Origin: Diadophis punctatus similis
Lineage: Eukaryota; Chordata; Lepidosauria; Squamata; Dipsadidae
Assembly (NCBI GenBank): GCA_023053685.1
Contig: JALIGW010000001.1
Span: 49,147,859-49,211,858 of the forward strand
Direction: 5' to 3'
Length of the DNA stretch: 64,000 bases
A program made the position numbers and the translations under genes. The notes under the pieces are model-generated. The model did no database searches and had not been told where the DNA came from. It worked only from the letters and a program-made list of their open reading frames with translations. This document shows, one piece after another, positions 1 through 17,137 of this stretch. The number at the start of each line of letters is the position of its first letter. Position 1 is the stretch's first letter.

Positions 1-229
1 CAAATGTTTATTTTTTAATATTGTGATATTTATTACAACTTTACTATAATAATTATCCTATACTTAAGTCCCAGTACAAATTAACTGTAAATTTAAATAT
101 CTAGCTGAAATCCAAAAGCCTAAACATGCTGCAATCTCAGTCATATATAGCTGGTTTATCTGACCCTGAACATCATGCTAGTTTTGCCAAAATCTCTTGC
201 TGAGTTTTTGTTCTTTTTATTTATTCTAG

Positions 230-4667
<4,438 letters not shown>

Positions 4668-4742
4668 ATGATGTTCTATAGTATCTGACATTAATTCAGA
4701 TTATTTAAATTAATGTAATTACTGGTACATCAAATGTATAAT

Positions 4743-4748
4743 ATTAAA
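4743..4748 (+). promoter_or_regulatory. Possible TATDN3 polyadenylation signal (ATTAAA)
   Basis: ATTAAA lies 76 bases after the TATDN3 stop codon in an AT-rich stretch. It is the first variant of the canonical hexamer after the stop. Assignment is by position only; no cleavage site can be seen. Confidence 0.4.
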
Positions 4749-4911
4749 ATATCTAATAGAAGAGCATTTGTGTAGCTCAGAGTTGAACTGTGGAGTCCTT
4801 GCTGCTCTCTAAGCTTGGTTGTTTGCTTGCAGATGTTTTATTATCCGACCAGGTAACATCATCAGTACAAGTGAATGTAGCTTACTCCCTGTTTATACAC
4901 AGTAGGTTTCT

Positions 4912-5505
4912 CTGGAGGCATGATGGCTCAACAGTTAAAGATGCCAAGCTTGTTAGAGGGAAAGCTGACAGTCTGGGTCCAAAAGTGTCGTGCAATGGAG
5001 TAAGCCAGAAGTGGGTTCCTGCCGGTTCAGACCGGTTCTATAGCACTGGTAGCGGGAATCCCCCCCCCCCGCTCGCCAAACCGGCAGTGATGGCTGGCTG
5101 GCCATGCACCCAAACTGGCTCTCTCGGCAGCGCCATAGGCGCCGCCATCTTGTTTTTCGCTTCTGTGCACGTGCAGAAGCTGGTTTTTGCTTCTGCGCAT
5201 GCGCAGAAGCTGGGTTTTCATCACTTCATGCACGGCCATACTGCGCGGCCATGTGGCGCAGGTGGAAGCGAACTGGCAGCGAGGTAAGTTAGAACCCACC
5301 CCTGAAGTAAGCTCCCTTTACTTTCACCACCTCCTGCCCACCTAGCAGTTTGAAAACATGGAAATGCAAGTAGAGAAATAGGTACCATTTTGGTGGAAAG
5401 GTAACAGCATTCCGTGTGCCTTGGTCTATAGTCATGCAGGCCACACATGACCACAGAAATGTCTTTGACAATGCTGCCTCCCATGACTAAGAAACAGAAA
5501 TGAGC
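4912..5505 (+). mobile_element. Older copy of the same SINE family, split by a hAT MITE
   Basis: The plus strand holds ATGATGGCTCAACAGTTAAA and GTCTGGGTCCAAAA (decayed promoter boxes), then after the hAT at 5006-5304 continues with CCCACCTAGCAGTTTGAAAA and GTCATGCAGGCCACACATGA, matching the body of the SINE at 25.9 kb. Confidence 0.78.
5006..5304. mobile_element. hAT MITE, CAG-AGTGGGTT family, copy 1
   Basis: Termini CAGAAGTGGGTT and AACCCACCCCTG; flanks GAGTAAGC and AAGTAAGC (7 of 8). It is inserted in a plus-strand SINE. The core includes TTCTGCGCATGCGCAGAAGC repeats. Confidence 0.85.
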
Positions 5506-5882
5506 ACACACACACCCAGAGCCGCAAAAGACTGGTCAGGGGAAACTTTTACCTTTATCTTTAGGTTGCCCTGCCAGTTTTGTTGGGGATGTGGTTTTAT
5601 CCTTGGTAGTTCCTTAATTAGAGTATTGTTTTCTGCTTGTGTGCCTGTTGTTAATCCCTGCTTATCTGGATGTTGGCTGCAGGAGAGGATGTCTTCTGCT
5701 TTTTGTTTCCTTCTTAGCTTTTCATTTTGTGTGAATGTGGTTTATCTCTGTGTCTAGGGATTCTTCCAGGAATTTTTTGGATCCAGCTTGGTCTAGGATG
5801 CTCAGTTTCCCAGTTGAAACTATGGTTAAGCCTGTACATGTGTTGTCAATTGCAATGTACATCAACATACGTTGGTATAGAA

Positions 5883-7315
5883 CCATGATGGTGAACATAT
5901 GGCACGTGTGCCACAGGTGGCACACGGACCCATATCCGAGGGCATGCGAGGCGTTGCCCTGTCAGCTCCAGTGCATATGCGCGCGCTGTCCAGCTGATTT
6001 TCGGCCTTCCGGAGAGGGGAGGCCGTTTTCGCCCACCCCGGGTTTCAGGAAAGCCTCCTCCAAAAGCTGTGCGAGTGTGTCGAGCAGCAGAGTGCCAGAG
6101 TTGGGCTGCCCTGCCAGAGGGACGAAGCGAGGCGATATCAGCTGTTTCCTGGCGCCAGATCCGAAAGGGCCCGGCGGAGCAGCTATGAAGGCGCACCAAA
6201 GGTAAGGGGCTGGGATGCCAACAGGGCTGGAGTCGGTCTGCGAGGGAGTGACAGGCAAACTCCATTTTGGCTGAAACAACGGGTGTTTGTTGGGGTCCGG
6301 GGTTTTTTTTGTGTGTAAGGGGAGTTTGATAAAAATGGTGGTGGTGCAAAGTCAACTGCAGGCAGCGCGATGCCCCCGCCCGACCCCTGCCATGCCTGCC
6401 GCCAGCCGAGCCGAGCCGGGGAAGGAGCAGCGGGCAGGCAGGTGGCTGCCCAGCCAGCAAATGCTGCCCCGTGTGCCTGAGTCGGCTCCCAGCATTCCTT
6501 GTGCGCAGCCCCGCCACCCCAGAAAAGCTGCAGGGGGAAGGGCAAGAGCTCAGGCGCACCTTGCCCTCCTCCCGGGCATCCCTCGGGCACCCCATCTTCT
6601 TCTCTGCTTTCGCCGCTGCTGCTACTTCCACAAGTGCACGCGTGCCAGGCCGCTAGCCAGCTCTCTCACCTGCCTGAACCACGGTTGCCGCAAGGAGAGC
6701 GAGATCCGAAAGGCAGGCGGGTCTTGCCGTAGCCCTCTCTTCCTCCTCTATCTGCACCCAATGCTCACTGGAGCCTTTCGGATTTCGCTCTCCTTGTGGC
6801 AACCACGGTGCAGGCAGGCAGGCGAGCTGGCCAGTGGCCTGGTGCGCGTGTGCTTGTGGAAGCAGCAGCAGCGGCGAAAGCAGAGAAGAAGACGATGGAG
6901 TGCACAAGGGAAGCCCGGGAGGAGAGCTCTTGCCCTTCCCCCTGCAGCTGCCGCTGCTTTTCTGAGGTGGCGGGGCGGCACACGAGGAATGCTGGGAGCC
7001 AGCTCAGGCGCACAGGGCAGCATTTGCTGGCTGGGTGGCCACCTGCCCCGCCCTCTGCTCTTTCCCTGGCTCGGCTCAGCTGGCGGCTGGCAGCAGGCAT
7101 GGCGGGGGTCAGTCAGGGGTGCCGCGCTGCCTGCGGTTGACTTTGCACCTCCGCAATTTTTATCAAGCAAATTCTGAATGATGTGCATGCGCAGTGCGGC
7201 GTGCGGGCGGAGGGGGTTGTGTGCGCATGTGGGGTGTGTGTTTGCATTATGGGTACTGGCACGCATGCTCGCTGCCATTTTTGGCATGCAAGAACAAAAA
7301 GGTTAGCCATCACTG
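5883..7315. mobile_element. hAT element, GTGATGGCGAACC family, copy 2, with long foldback
   Basis: Duplication GTATAGAA flanks it on both sides (5875-5882, 7316-7323); the termini are partly decayed. The GC-rich core has two long inverted arms, about 6327-6714 and 6772-7168, with a loop near 6715-6771. Long open frames on both strands follow from base composition and have no recognisable protein. Confidence 0.88.
6327..7168. repeat. Long imperfect inverted repeat (hairpin) inside hAT copy 2
   Basis: AAGTCAACTGCAGGCAGCGC near 6350 pairs with GCTGCCTGCGGTTGACTTTG near 7127, and CAAGGAGAGCGAGATCC near 6690 pairs with GGATTTCGCTCTCCTTG near 6780. Pairing is visible at several points along arms of roughly 390 bases, so one GC-rich segment has been duplicated in inverted orientation. 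Confidence 0.8.
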
Positions 7316-7323
7316 GTATAGAA

Positions 7324-9893
<2,570 letters not shown>

Positions 9894-10441
9894 CATCTAT
9901 ATGGAAAATAAAATTCATATAGACAAAGTTATATGCAAGCAGAACAACCAGTTTCAAAATTCAAATAAAATCTGGGTAGCTATTTTGCATTCTAATGACT
10001 TTTATATCTTTCATCGGTGTGCTAAAAAAGCACAATACCCAAGAACTTTATGTAAGCATAGAGGAGAATAAAACATAGTAGAAATGTGATTTTTTAAACA
10101 AATGCTACCACTCAGCTTTTTTCATTTTATCTCACGTGAATTAAAAAAAATGATGTAATTGTAACTAGACTTTTTTTTTAAAGTTCAGCTGTCAAAAATT
10201 ATTCTGTTCAGGCATGATAGCAACTAGTGCAGACAACCTTTAAGGAAACTTTGGAAGATTACCATGTGAATAGGCTTTGATAGTGTAACATAATAATACA
10301 TTAAACTGAAAACTAATCTGTGACTCCAATTTTTTTCTGTATGTTCCGGTAACTTGGGGAAAACCAGCATTATATAACGATACTGCCCAGCCTTATATGA
10401 TATGGAGAATATTGAAAAAATAATTCGGAAAGGAAGGACGT

Positions 10442-10467
10442 TTTATTTCATCATACTATGTTTTATT
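10442..10467 (-). promoter_or_regulatory. Possible SPATA45 polyadenylation signals
   Basis: Two minus-strand AATAAA hexamers lie at 10462-10467 and 10442-10447, about 155-180 bases beyond the SPATA45 stop codon. Either could end the transcript. Position is the only evidence. Confidence 0.4.
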
Positions 10468-10619
10468 TTGTATAATCCATGCAAATCCATTTTAAAAATT
10501 AACCATAATCGTGTAGCTAAATTCATTCTCAAGAATGTGTACACACACAGACAATAGTTTTTTTTTCAATTAGGCAAAATGCACACAACTTCAGTACTTC
10601 AGCAGGGAAACTGCTTCTA

Positions 10620-10947
10620 TTAAGGCCTCCATCCAAAAATTGCATTGTCTGAAAGATAAAATAAATACAAAGTAAAAAACAGAATCACCTGGTTATATAA
10701 TTTTTTTCTTATCATTAGTTAACAATATAATAATCTTAGAGCATGTCATGGTAGTTGAAATGTGTTATACAAGTTATACAAGACTTCTGAAATCATCTAT
10801 GATGTCTGTTTCATATCAGAACAATCCAATTCACTCTGCCAGGAAATGATGATGTGTTAATGGGACAATGTGTGACAATGTGTTACAAATAACCCACAAT
10901 GATCTTGCAGTGTCTTATTAGGGTTACTCTTAGGCAATGAAGTAATC

Positions 10948-10991
<44 letters not shown>

Positions 10992-13900
10992 TAGAGTACA
11001 CACAGAGGCATTGGGGGTCCTTGGTGCTCTCTAAACTAAGTTGTTTTATTGCAGACATTTCATTACCTAATCTAGGTAACATCATCAGTGCTAGATTACT
11101 TTGAAATGTCTGAAAGAAAACAACTCAGCTCAGAGAGCACCAAGGACCCCTGAGTTTCAACCCTGAGTTACAAATATTCTCTTTTATTGGTACACAGAGA
11201 CATAATTTATCAAATATATATAGCCACCCCTCTCAGAAGAATACATAGATGCAGATTATTTACCGTTGTTCGATATCTTTAAATATAAATATTCTAAAAG
11301 ACATTTCACATAGTCAAGAGAGCTTATTGCCAAGGAATCTGGGGGCTGCTTTATTCTAACTGGGATGGAAGTTCCAGGGCTCTCTTTTCTTGCTGTCTTT
11401 TGAAAAAAATCATACAAACAATGGCATGACATAGTACGGTACCAACAACACCCAGCTGCTGTGGCGTAGAGGTAGAACTCTTGCCTCACAATCAGGAGGT
11501 TGTGAGTTCGATCCTAGGTAGAGGCAGATGTAAGGGTCTCCTGCTTGGGCAGGGGGTTGGACTAGATGACCTGCAAGGTCACTTCCAACTCTGTTAATCT
11601 GCTATCTGTTAATGAGGCAATGGAATATCTGCAAGATAAATCATTTGTCTTCCAGTGGCGGGACCAAAAATAGAGAAAGCAATAGAAGATGATGCTAACA
11701 TGATCTGAGACTTTGGAATTCAAACAGGCAAACATCTGCCACATAATTCCTCAAGATTTAGTAATTGTTGATAAGAAAGACAAAAAAGTTTGGATAGTGG
11801 AGGTGGCAGTGCCTGGAGACAGCAGAATAGAAGAGAAAGAACTGGAGAAAATCACAAAATACAGTGATGGTGGCAAAAGAAAGCAAAGATAATACCAATT
11901 GTAATAGACACCATGGGTACAATCCCAAAACATCTGGAGTACCACTTGAACATTAATATTAACAAAATTACAAAAGGCAAGTTTCTTTGAAATAGCTTAC
12001 ATCTTAGAACAATACCTTTAATACCATCAAACAACACATCTGCTTAAGTGGTGGGTTGCTCCTGGTTCTGCCCGGTTCTAAGAACTGGTAGCGCTGGTGG
12101 CGGGAGGCTCCGCCCACCCACCCAGGACACTTCTGCACATGCGCAGAAGCATCACACACGCACGCAAGCGCACGCACCAGTAGTAAAGAGTTTTAGAACC
12201 CACTACTGATTTGCTTATATCCCAGATCCTTGGGAAGGACTTGATAGGTGGATAAAAATGCCAAATCCAGCCTAAACATCTGGCTAAGTGCAACTAACCT
12301 TGATGATAATGCTTTTGATTTTTACCCTATTTTTCCTTTAAGTCTTTTTTTTCTTCTGTTCTATCATGTCTAATTCTCGGAGACTGCCTAGACAAATCCT
12401 TGCAGTTTTCATGGCAAGTTTTTTCAGAAGTGATTTGCCACTACCTCCTTCCTAGGGCTGAAAGAAATTGACTGGCCATAGGTTACCCAGTTGGCTTCAT
12501 GCCCATGGTGGGATTGGAACTCACAGTCTCCCAGTTTCTAGATGGATGCCTTAAGCACTACACTAAACTACTGTATTTTTTGGAGTATAAGACGCACCTT
12601 TTTCCCCCCTAAAAGAGGCTGAAAATTTGGGTGTGTGTTATACTCCGAATGTAGTTTTTTTGAAGCTATTTTTTCCAGCCCTAACGAGGTGCTAACGATC
12701 TTCCCGGCTTGCAGGATTTTTTCATTGCTACTCCCTCCAAAGAAGTTTTTTCCAGCCCTAAGTCTTTGCAGGCTTGTTTTCATTGCTACTCCCTACGAAT
12801 ATTTTTTTTCAGCCCTAACCAGGGGATAAAATAATGTGCTGACCAGACTAAGAACGCTAGCCAGATGAATACCTAGTAGGTAGATCCTATTTTCCTCCCC
12901 CAAAACTAAGGTGCATCTTATACTCCGGTGCATCTTATACTCCGAAAAATACGGTAACTATTACAGTTTTAGAAGCATAGGCAGAATGAGTAAGCAGTTT
13001 CTCCTCCATTTTCTCTATGATAGCCCAGCCCCATGAGATAAGCTGGACTTAGTGGGAGTGGCTGTCTAAAGGTCATCTAATGAACTTCTGACTGCCAGGA
13101 GATGTGATCTTGGATTCCCCAGGTCCTATTCCAGCATCTTAATTACATTACGCTGAACAACCCTTAAGAGAAAAGAGCAAAGCCTAACAGATAACAGATT
13201 AACAGAGTTGGAAGGGACCTTGCAGGTCATCTAGTCCAACCCCCTGCCCAAGCAGGAGACCCTTACATCTGCCTCTACCTAGGATCGAACTCACAACCTC
13301 CTGATTGTGAGGCAAGAGTTCTACCTCTAGGCCTAACTAGAGGACAGTCTTTACTGAGGATTCTTGGCCATTTTACTTGTACATTTTCTGGGCTTCTCCT
13401 ATATTTCACTGAAACAGTTTTGAACATGGATTCCTGAAAATAGATAGGCTTCTGAATGCTCAGGTGATAAGGCTAAATCAAGCCAACAAACTAAATGGAT
13501 TTCTTGGCTCACAGGATGCTGAACTGAAAGGATCCAGGAGGGTAATTCATAAGTTCCCATATTCTACTCTAGCATTTATTTTAGGTAAAAACCCCTAAGT
13601 CTTTTTTTAAAGAAATCCTATGCTTTCTCAAAGAGATAAAATATAATGGATGCCGTTCATAGCTTTTCAATATCTTTCTCTGAAAATAAGCAAATAGTAA
13701 AAATTATTGCAAGGCTATAAAATCATCTTTGAAGATTTGAAAGTGAAAAGCTACTTCAGCAGGATTTCCTCTGATCATAAAAATGAATTGTGTAATTATG
13801 AGCCAAGCAAGATAAAATTATGGCTAGAAAAACAACCCCTAGGTTTCTCCATAGTGTTCTGAAATAAATTCAATAGGGATAATGTAGTAGCTTATTCTAT

Positions 13901-16353
13901 TATATATTCAACATCAGTATTTGTTTTACAAAAAAGTTGGTGATTAAGACCAGAGAGTTCTCAGCAAAATAGAATGCCTGTTTCAGTAGTGGGTTTTAAA
14001 TGCCATTGCTACCGGTTCGCTCGTGCGCATGTGCGCACTTGTGCGCAGAAGCGTCCTGGGCAGGTGGGCGGAGCGTCCTGGGTGGGTAGGCAGAGCCTCC
14101 CTCAACCGCCGCTACCGGTTCGCCGATCCAGGCCGAAACGGTAGCAACCCACCGCTGGCCTGTTTGCTTCATCACAAGACACATTAACGCATAAAGGGCG
14201 ACCACTGGAACTGGGCAGCCAATAAATTTATATTAATAAATAATGAAAGAAGAGAGCATAATTATTTTTCCATCACTGAATAATATTTTGGAGCACATAC
14301 TAAAAGCAACAGTAATGATATTGACTAATGCATTGGCAGAATAACATATAATATTGACTCTTAAAAAACTAAATTGGTTCTTTTGTCATAGTTTTAATGT
14401 GTGAAAATCAGTGTAATATAATGTTTAGACCAGAGGAGCAGGTTCAAGTCCCAATTCAACCATAGACCTCCCTGAATGACTCTGGACCAATCATTCTCTC
14501 CAAGCCCAACCATATTCATTACGGGGATACAATTAGGGAACACCCTTATTTAATCTGGCCTGAACTGTTACAAGACAAATAAAGAACAGTAACATAAAAG
14601 AAACAAGAATAACAGCACCAGCAATCACAAATGGCTTATAATCTACAGTAGCTAGTTAAAAAGCATTTCTTCCTGTATTATCAGTGCCTGTGATGTGCTG
14701 AGGAAGCCATTTTGCTTACATGTCCACAAATGGGCACTTAGAAGAGGTGCCAGTGTTTTAAGGCATGCTTGAAAGATGAGGAATTGGGATCATGTGGACT
14801 TTAGGAGGTAACCAGGAGCAGGTGTGATGATAGAGAAGGGTGTCTGTTAGATCCTATTAAGATGACACTGATATGGAGAGACGTCTATGCATCATATATT
14901 TCTATATCCAGATTTATTTATTAAATAATATATAGTTCTCTACCCAGAGAACATGTTTTCAGACACATTTGCTGGAGCAAACTGCAGGTAAATGGTCAAG
15001 AATGCTAGGAGAATTGTTTATTGATTACAAACCATTTATATTGCAAGGACTCCAAGGAAATAGCTGGAGAAGATAATTTGTCATTGTCTCCTTTCAACCA
15101 GAGAAACAATAGAAACATTAATGTATGCTACGAGCATTTGGGGAGGAAGCTTTTAATCATGCAACCAACTTAGAATTTGTTTACAGAACTGCGTTAGGTC
15201 TAATGTCATCTTTAATCTCCCTGTATTCTCACCATTGCATCTGTTGGGAAGGAAAATGAAGTATAATTTAAAGTGTTTTCTGATTGTTTTTAGAAGGAAA
15301 AGGATGTCTACAACTAAAGATATTAGCCTTTCAGGGAAAGTGTGTGATCTTCAGAGAATGCTTTTCAGAGAACTGCATCTAGATCAGTGGTTCCCGTGTG
15401 GCCCACGCCCCACAGGGGGTAATTTGATTTTTAATGGGGGCAATTGGAACCTTGTTTAAACCAAGTTAATGGCCTTTTAGACTTTCTTCATATGAGTATG
15501 AGTTCACTTTTTGAATAGTAAGAATTTGGGAAAAAGGTTTTTCAACCAATTCTCGCATTTATGGCCATCACAAAGGTTACATAATTGACATTTGTGTGCT
15601 TCATAACCAGCTTCCAAACAAGCCTATGGATATTCTCAGTCATCCAAGTCATGGTTGTCCCAAAGATGCTTTTTCTCAAGAAGTGGACTGGACTTTCTGT
15701 TTTTTTCTTTGAAGACGTTTCACTTCTCATCCAAAAAGCTTCTTCAGAGCTGAAGCAGCTTCTTGGATAAGAAGCGAAATGTCTTCAAAGAAAAAAACCA
15801 GAAAGACCAGTTGCCTGTTGGAAAAAAAAGCACCCTTGGGACAGAGTAAATGGAGAAAACAGCAGTAAAATTGCAAGTTGTGGTCATGTGATATCTTACT
15901 TAATGACCTATGCTGATTTGCTTAACAACAAAAGCAGAAGTGATGCAAGTACACACACATGTAGTGTACACACACACTCAGTACACTAAAATATCTTGAC
16001 CTATAAAATTTAGTTTGCAGCAATAGGGTAATGGACCCATCACAAGTGAATTCCTCCTCTTAATTTTAAGAAGAAATTACAGATGTGTGAAGTTCAATAT
16101 ATGCAAACTTACTTTTTTCAGGAAAATGCCGTTTTTCTTTAGGATGAGGAGGAGTTATTTTTATCCAGGATGTCCTGCCACTGTCATACTCCTTTTTTTC
16201 TTCTTGGTAGTTCTCTACTGAAGCCCGATTACTTTGTGGATAATGTTTTTTCTGGGGCCTTAGCCACGAAGTTTCACTCTTTCCTTCTAGCAAGCATCTC
16301 GATTCCCTCATCTTATTATATTCAAGCAAGCGCTTTTTCACATCTTCAGCCAT
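10620..16353 (-). CDS. SPATA45: SPATA45 (spermatogenesis-associated 45), two coding exons
   Basis: Minus-strand gene. The main exon is 16353 down to 16113: 80 codons plus one base, ending at a GTAAGT donor (16112-16107). The last exon is 10648 down to 10620, after a pyrimidine-rich acceptor ending CTTTCAG, and encodes NAIFGWRP and TAA. Joining in phase 1 rebuilds Asn, giving a tail HFPEKNNAIFGWRP and an 89-residue protein. Human SPATA45 as I recall it has 98 residues, ends in NNAIFG, and shares the motifs KRES.CL, LR.QK.H.P and GR.SWIK. The match at the split codon and in the tiny exon is strong support. The ATG at 16353 is preceded in frame by TAA, so the start is constrained; a probable acceptor at 16380-16381 implies an upstream noncoding exon. 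The protein is small, soluble and highly charged, with no domain I can assign. Function is unknown; human expression is testis-biased. The 5.5 kb intron holds two inverted SINEs, two hAT MITEs and a TA-flanked MITE. Confidence 0.87.
10951..10989. repeat. (AC)n microsatellite
   Basis: About 19 AC units, inside the SPATA45 intron. Confidence 0.95.
11021..11155. repeat. Palindromic repeat, GGTGCTCTCT family, copy 1
   Basis: GTCCTTGGTGCTCTCTAAAC at the left is inverted as GCTCAGAGAGCACCAAGGAC at the right. CATTTCATTACCTAATCTAG lies inside the left arm. The design recalls Penelope-like element termini, but the assignment is tentative. Confidence 0.6.
11455..11625 (+). mobile_element. tRNA-derived SINE with CR1-like tail
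   Basis: GCTGCTGTGGCGTAGAGGTA and GGTTGTGAGTTCGATCC look like pol III A and B boxes; the region between resembles a tRNA anticodon arm. The 3' half, GGACTAGATGACCTGCAAGG and CTTCCAACTCTG, matches CR1 3' ends, suggesting CR1 mobilisation. Confidence 0.8.
12046..12208. mobile_element. hAT MITE, CAG-AGTGGGTT family, copy 2
   Basis: Termini AGTGGTGGGTTGC and AGAACCCACTACTG, with flanks ATCTGCTT and ATTTGCTT (7 of 8). The core has CTTCTGCACATGCGCAGAAG. It lies in the SPATA45 intron. Confidence 0.83.
12350..12568 (-). mobile_element. Squamate tRNA-derived SINE
   Basis: On the minus strand: GTGTAGTGCTTAAGGCATCC (A box), AGACTGTGAGTTCCAATCCC (B box), then AGCCCTAGGAAGGAGGTAGT in the body. This body is shared with 1815-2000. 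Confidence 0.7.
12571..12954. mobile_element. TA-flanked MITE, GTATTTTTCGGAGTATA family, copy 1
   Basis: Starts CTGTATTTTTTGGAGTATAA after TA and ends with TACTCCGAAAAATACGG before TA, consistent with Tc1/mariner-type insertion. The core holds repeated TTTTTTCCAGCCCTAA units. It lies in the SPATA45 intron. Confidence 0.75.
13178..13340 (-). mobile_element. Inverted second copy of the CR1-tailed SINE
   Basis: Almost identical to the complement of 11455-11625, lacking only the first few bases. The pair forms a 1.7 kb-spaced inverted repeat in the SPATA45 intron. Confidence 0.8.
13984..14157. mobile_element. hAT MITE, CAG-AGTGGGTT family, copy 3
   Basis: Termini CAGTAGTGGGTT and AACCCACCGCTG with a perfect 8 bp duplication GCCTGTTT (13976-13983, 14158-14165). 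It contains CTACCGGTTCGC near both ends. It lies in the SPATA45 intron. Confidence 0.88.
14166..15639. other. SPATA45 intron, little recognised
   Basis: AT-rich. A fragment near 15385-15460, CAGTGGTTCCCGTGTGGCCC, resembles the terminus of the hAT at 21009. Nothing else stands out. Confidence 0.45.
15640..15815. repeat. Palindromic repeat, GAAGACGTTTCACTTCTCATCC type
   Basis: CTTTGAAGACGTTTCACTTC is inverted as GAAGCGAAATGTCTTCAAAG about 70 bases on, and the flanking arms also pair. Repeats with this phrase are common near Penelope-like retroelements as I recall; no coding part is present. Confidence 0.55.
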
Positions 16354-16563
16354 GATAGTGAAATGTGCTTCTTGTTACCCTGAGACAAATTCCTGTTTTA
16401 TAAAAGAACAATGCATATAATACAAAATACTCAGACCTCATTTGCTTAATACTTTTTATCACTGAAAACAGGCAAAACTGATCTGTTCTTACGAGAAATA
16501 CTCGCTACAAAAGATGATGCAGCTGATCTCAAGGGAGAAAAATATTCATTTCCAATGCAGATA

Positions 16564-17137
16564 AGGGTGAGTCAAAAAGTAATGCCATTTTCTTTAGGAC
16601 AGGTATAATTACCAACATAGGAACATGTAGCATACATAAAAATGAAGCTAGTCCTCTGTGGATCACATCCCTACTTCTCAACATAGTCACCGTTTCTCTC
16701 AATAGCAATGTTCCATCTTCGAATGAGAGCATGTATCCCTGCCTCGTAAAATTTTGTTGGATGTTCTTTGAGCCACTTCTTCACTCCAGTTTTCACTTCC
16801 TTGTCACTGGAATAATGTTTGCCTCTCAAACCCTCTTTCATGGGGCTATAATCTAAAGTATTGTCCTCAAACACATTTTGTAATCATCTGTGAATGTTCA
16901 CAGGGGTTTTGCCCTCAGCAACAAGGAATTCAATCACTGCTCTTTGTTTTTGACGCAACTCTAAGGGACAGCCATTTTGAATTTTCCTTGCGAGTCCAAA
17001 AACCTGACAAGTAAGAAACAAAATATTTCAGAACGTAAATGATATAATCATTTATAACTGGGAAAAATTTCAGGTATTTTTTATCAAAAACTTCACCTGA
17101 AATAAAGAAAATGGAATTACTTTTTGACTCAACCTCG
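16564..17137 (-). mobile_element. Deleted mariner element
   Basis: Termini GAGTCAAAAAGTAATGCCAT and its complement are flanked by TA. At 574 bases it is under half the usual 1.3 kb. The minus strand keeps N-terminal transposase pieces (RQKQRAVIEFLVAEGKTP, and LRGKHYSSDKEVKTGVKKWL) and the extreme C-terminal piece FYEAGIHALIRRWN; the catalytic middle is missing or rearranged. It lies about 200 bases upstream of the SPATA45 coding exon. Confidence 0.8.

Noticed and set aside
1..229. Search for an earlier TATDN3 exon
   Set aside because: Only AT-rich intron is seen; earlier exons lie to the left of the window.
5846..6631. 261-residue minus-strand open frame and a 296-residue plus-strand frame nearby
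   Set aside because: Both fall within a GC-rich hAT core and its inverted repeat. Stop codons are rare there by composition. No protein is recognised.
11459..11521. tRNA-like segment with good B box
   Set aside because: It is the head of a SINE that continues into a CR1-like tail; a second copy has the same structure. A true tRNA gene would have a complete acceptor stem and a T-run terminator.
16529..16874. Minus-strand frames resembling the SETMAR mariner domain, as a host gene
   Set aside because: Deleted mariner copy with TIRs and TA flanks; catalytic middle absent and no SET domain.
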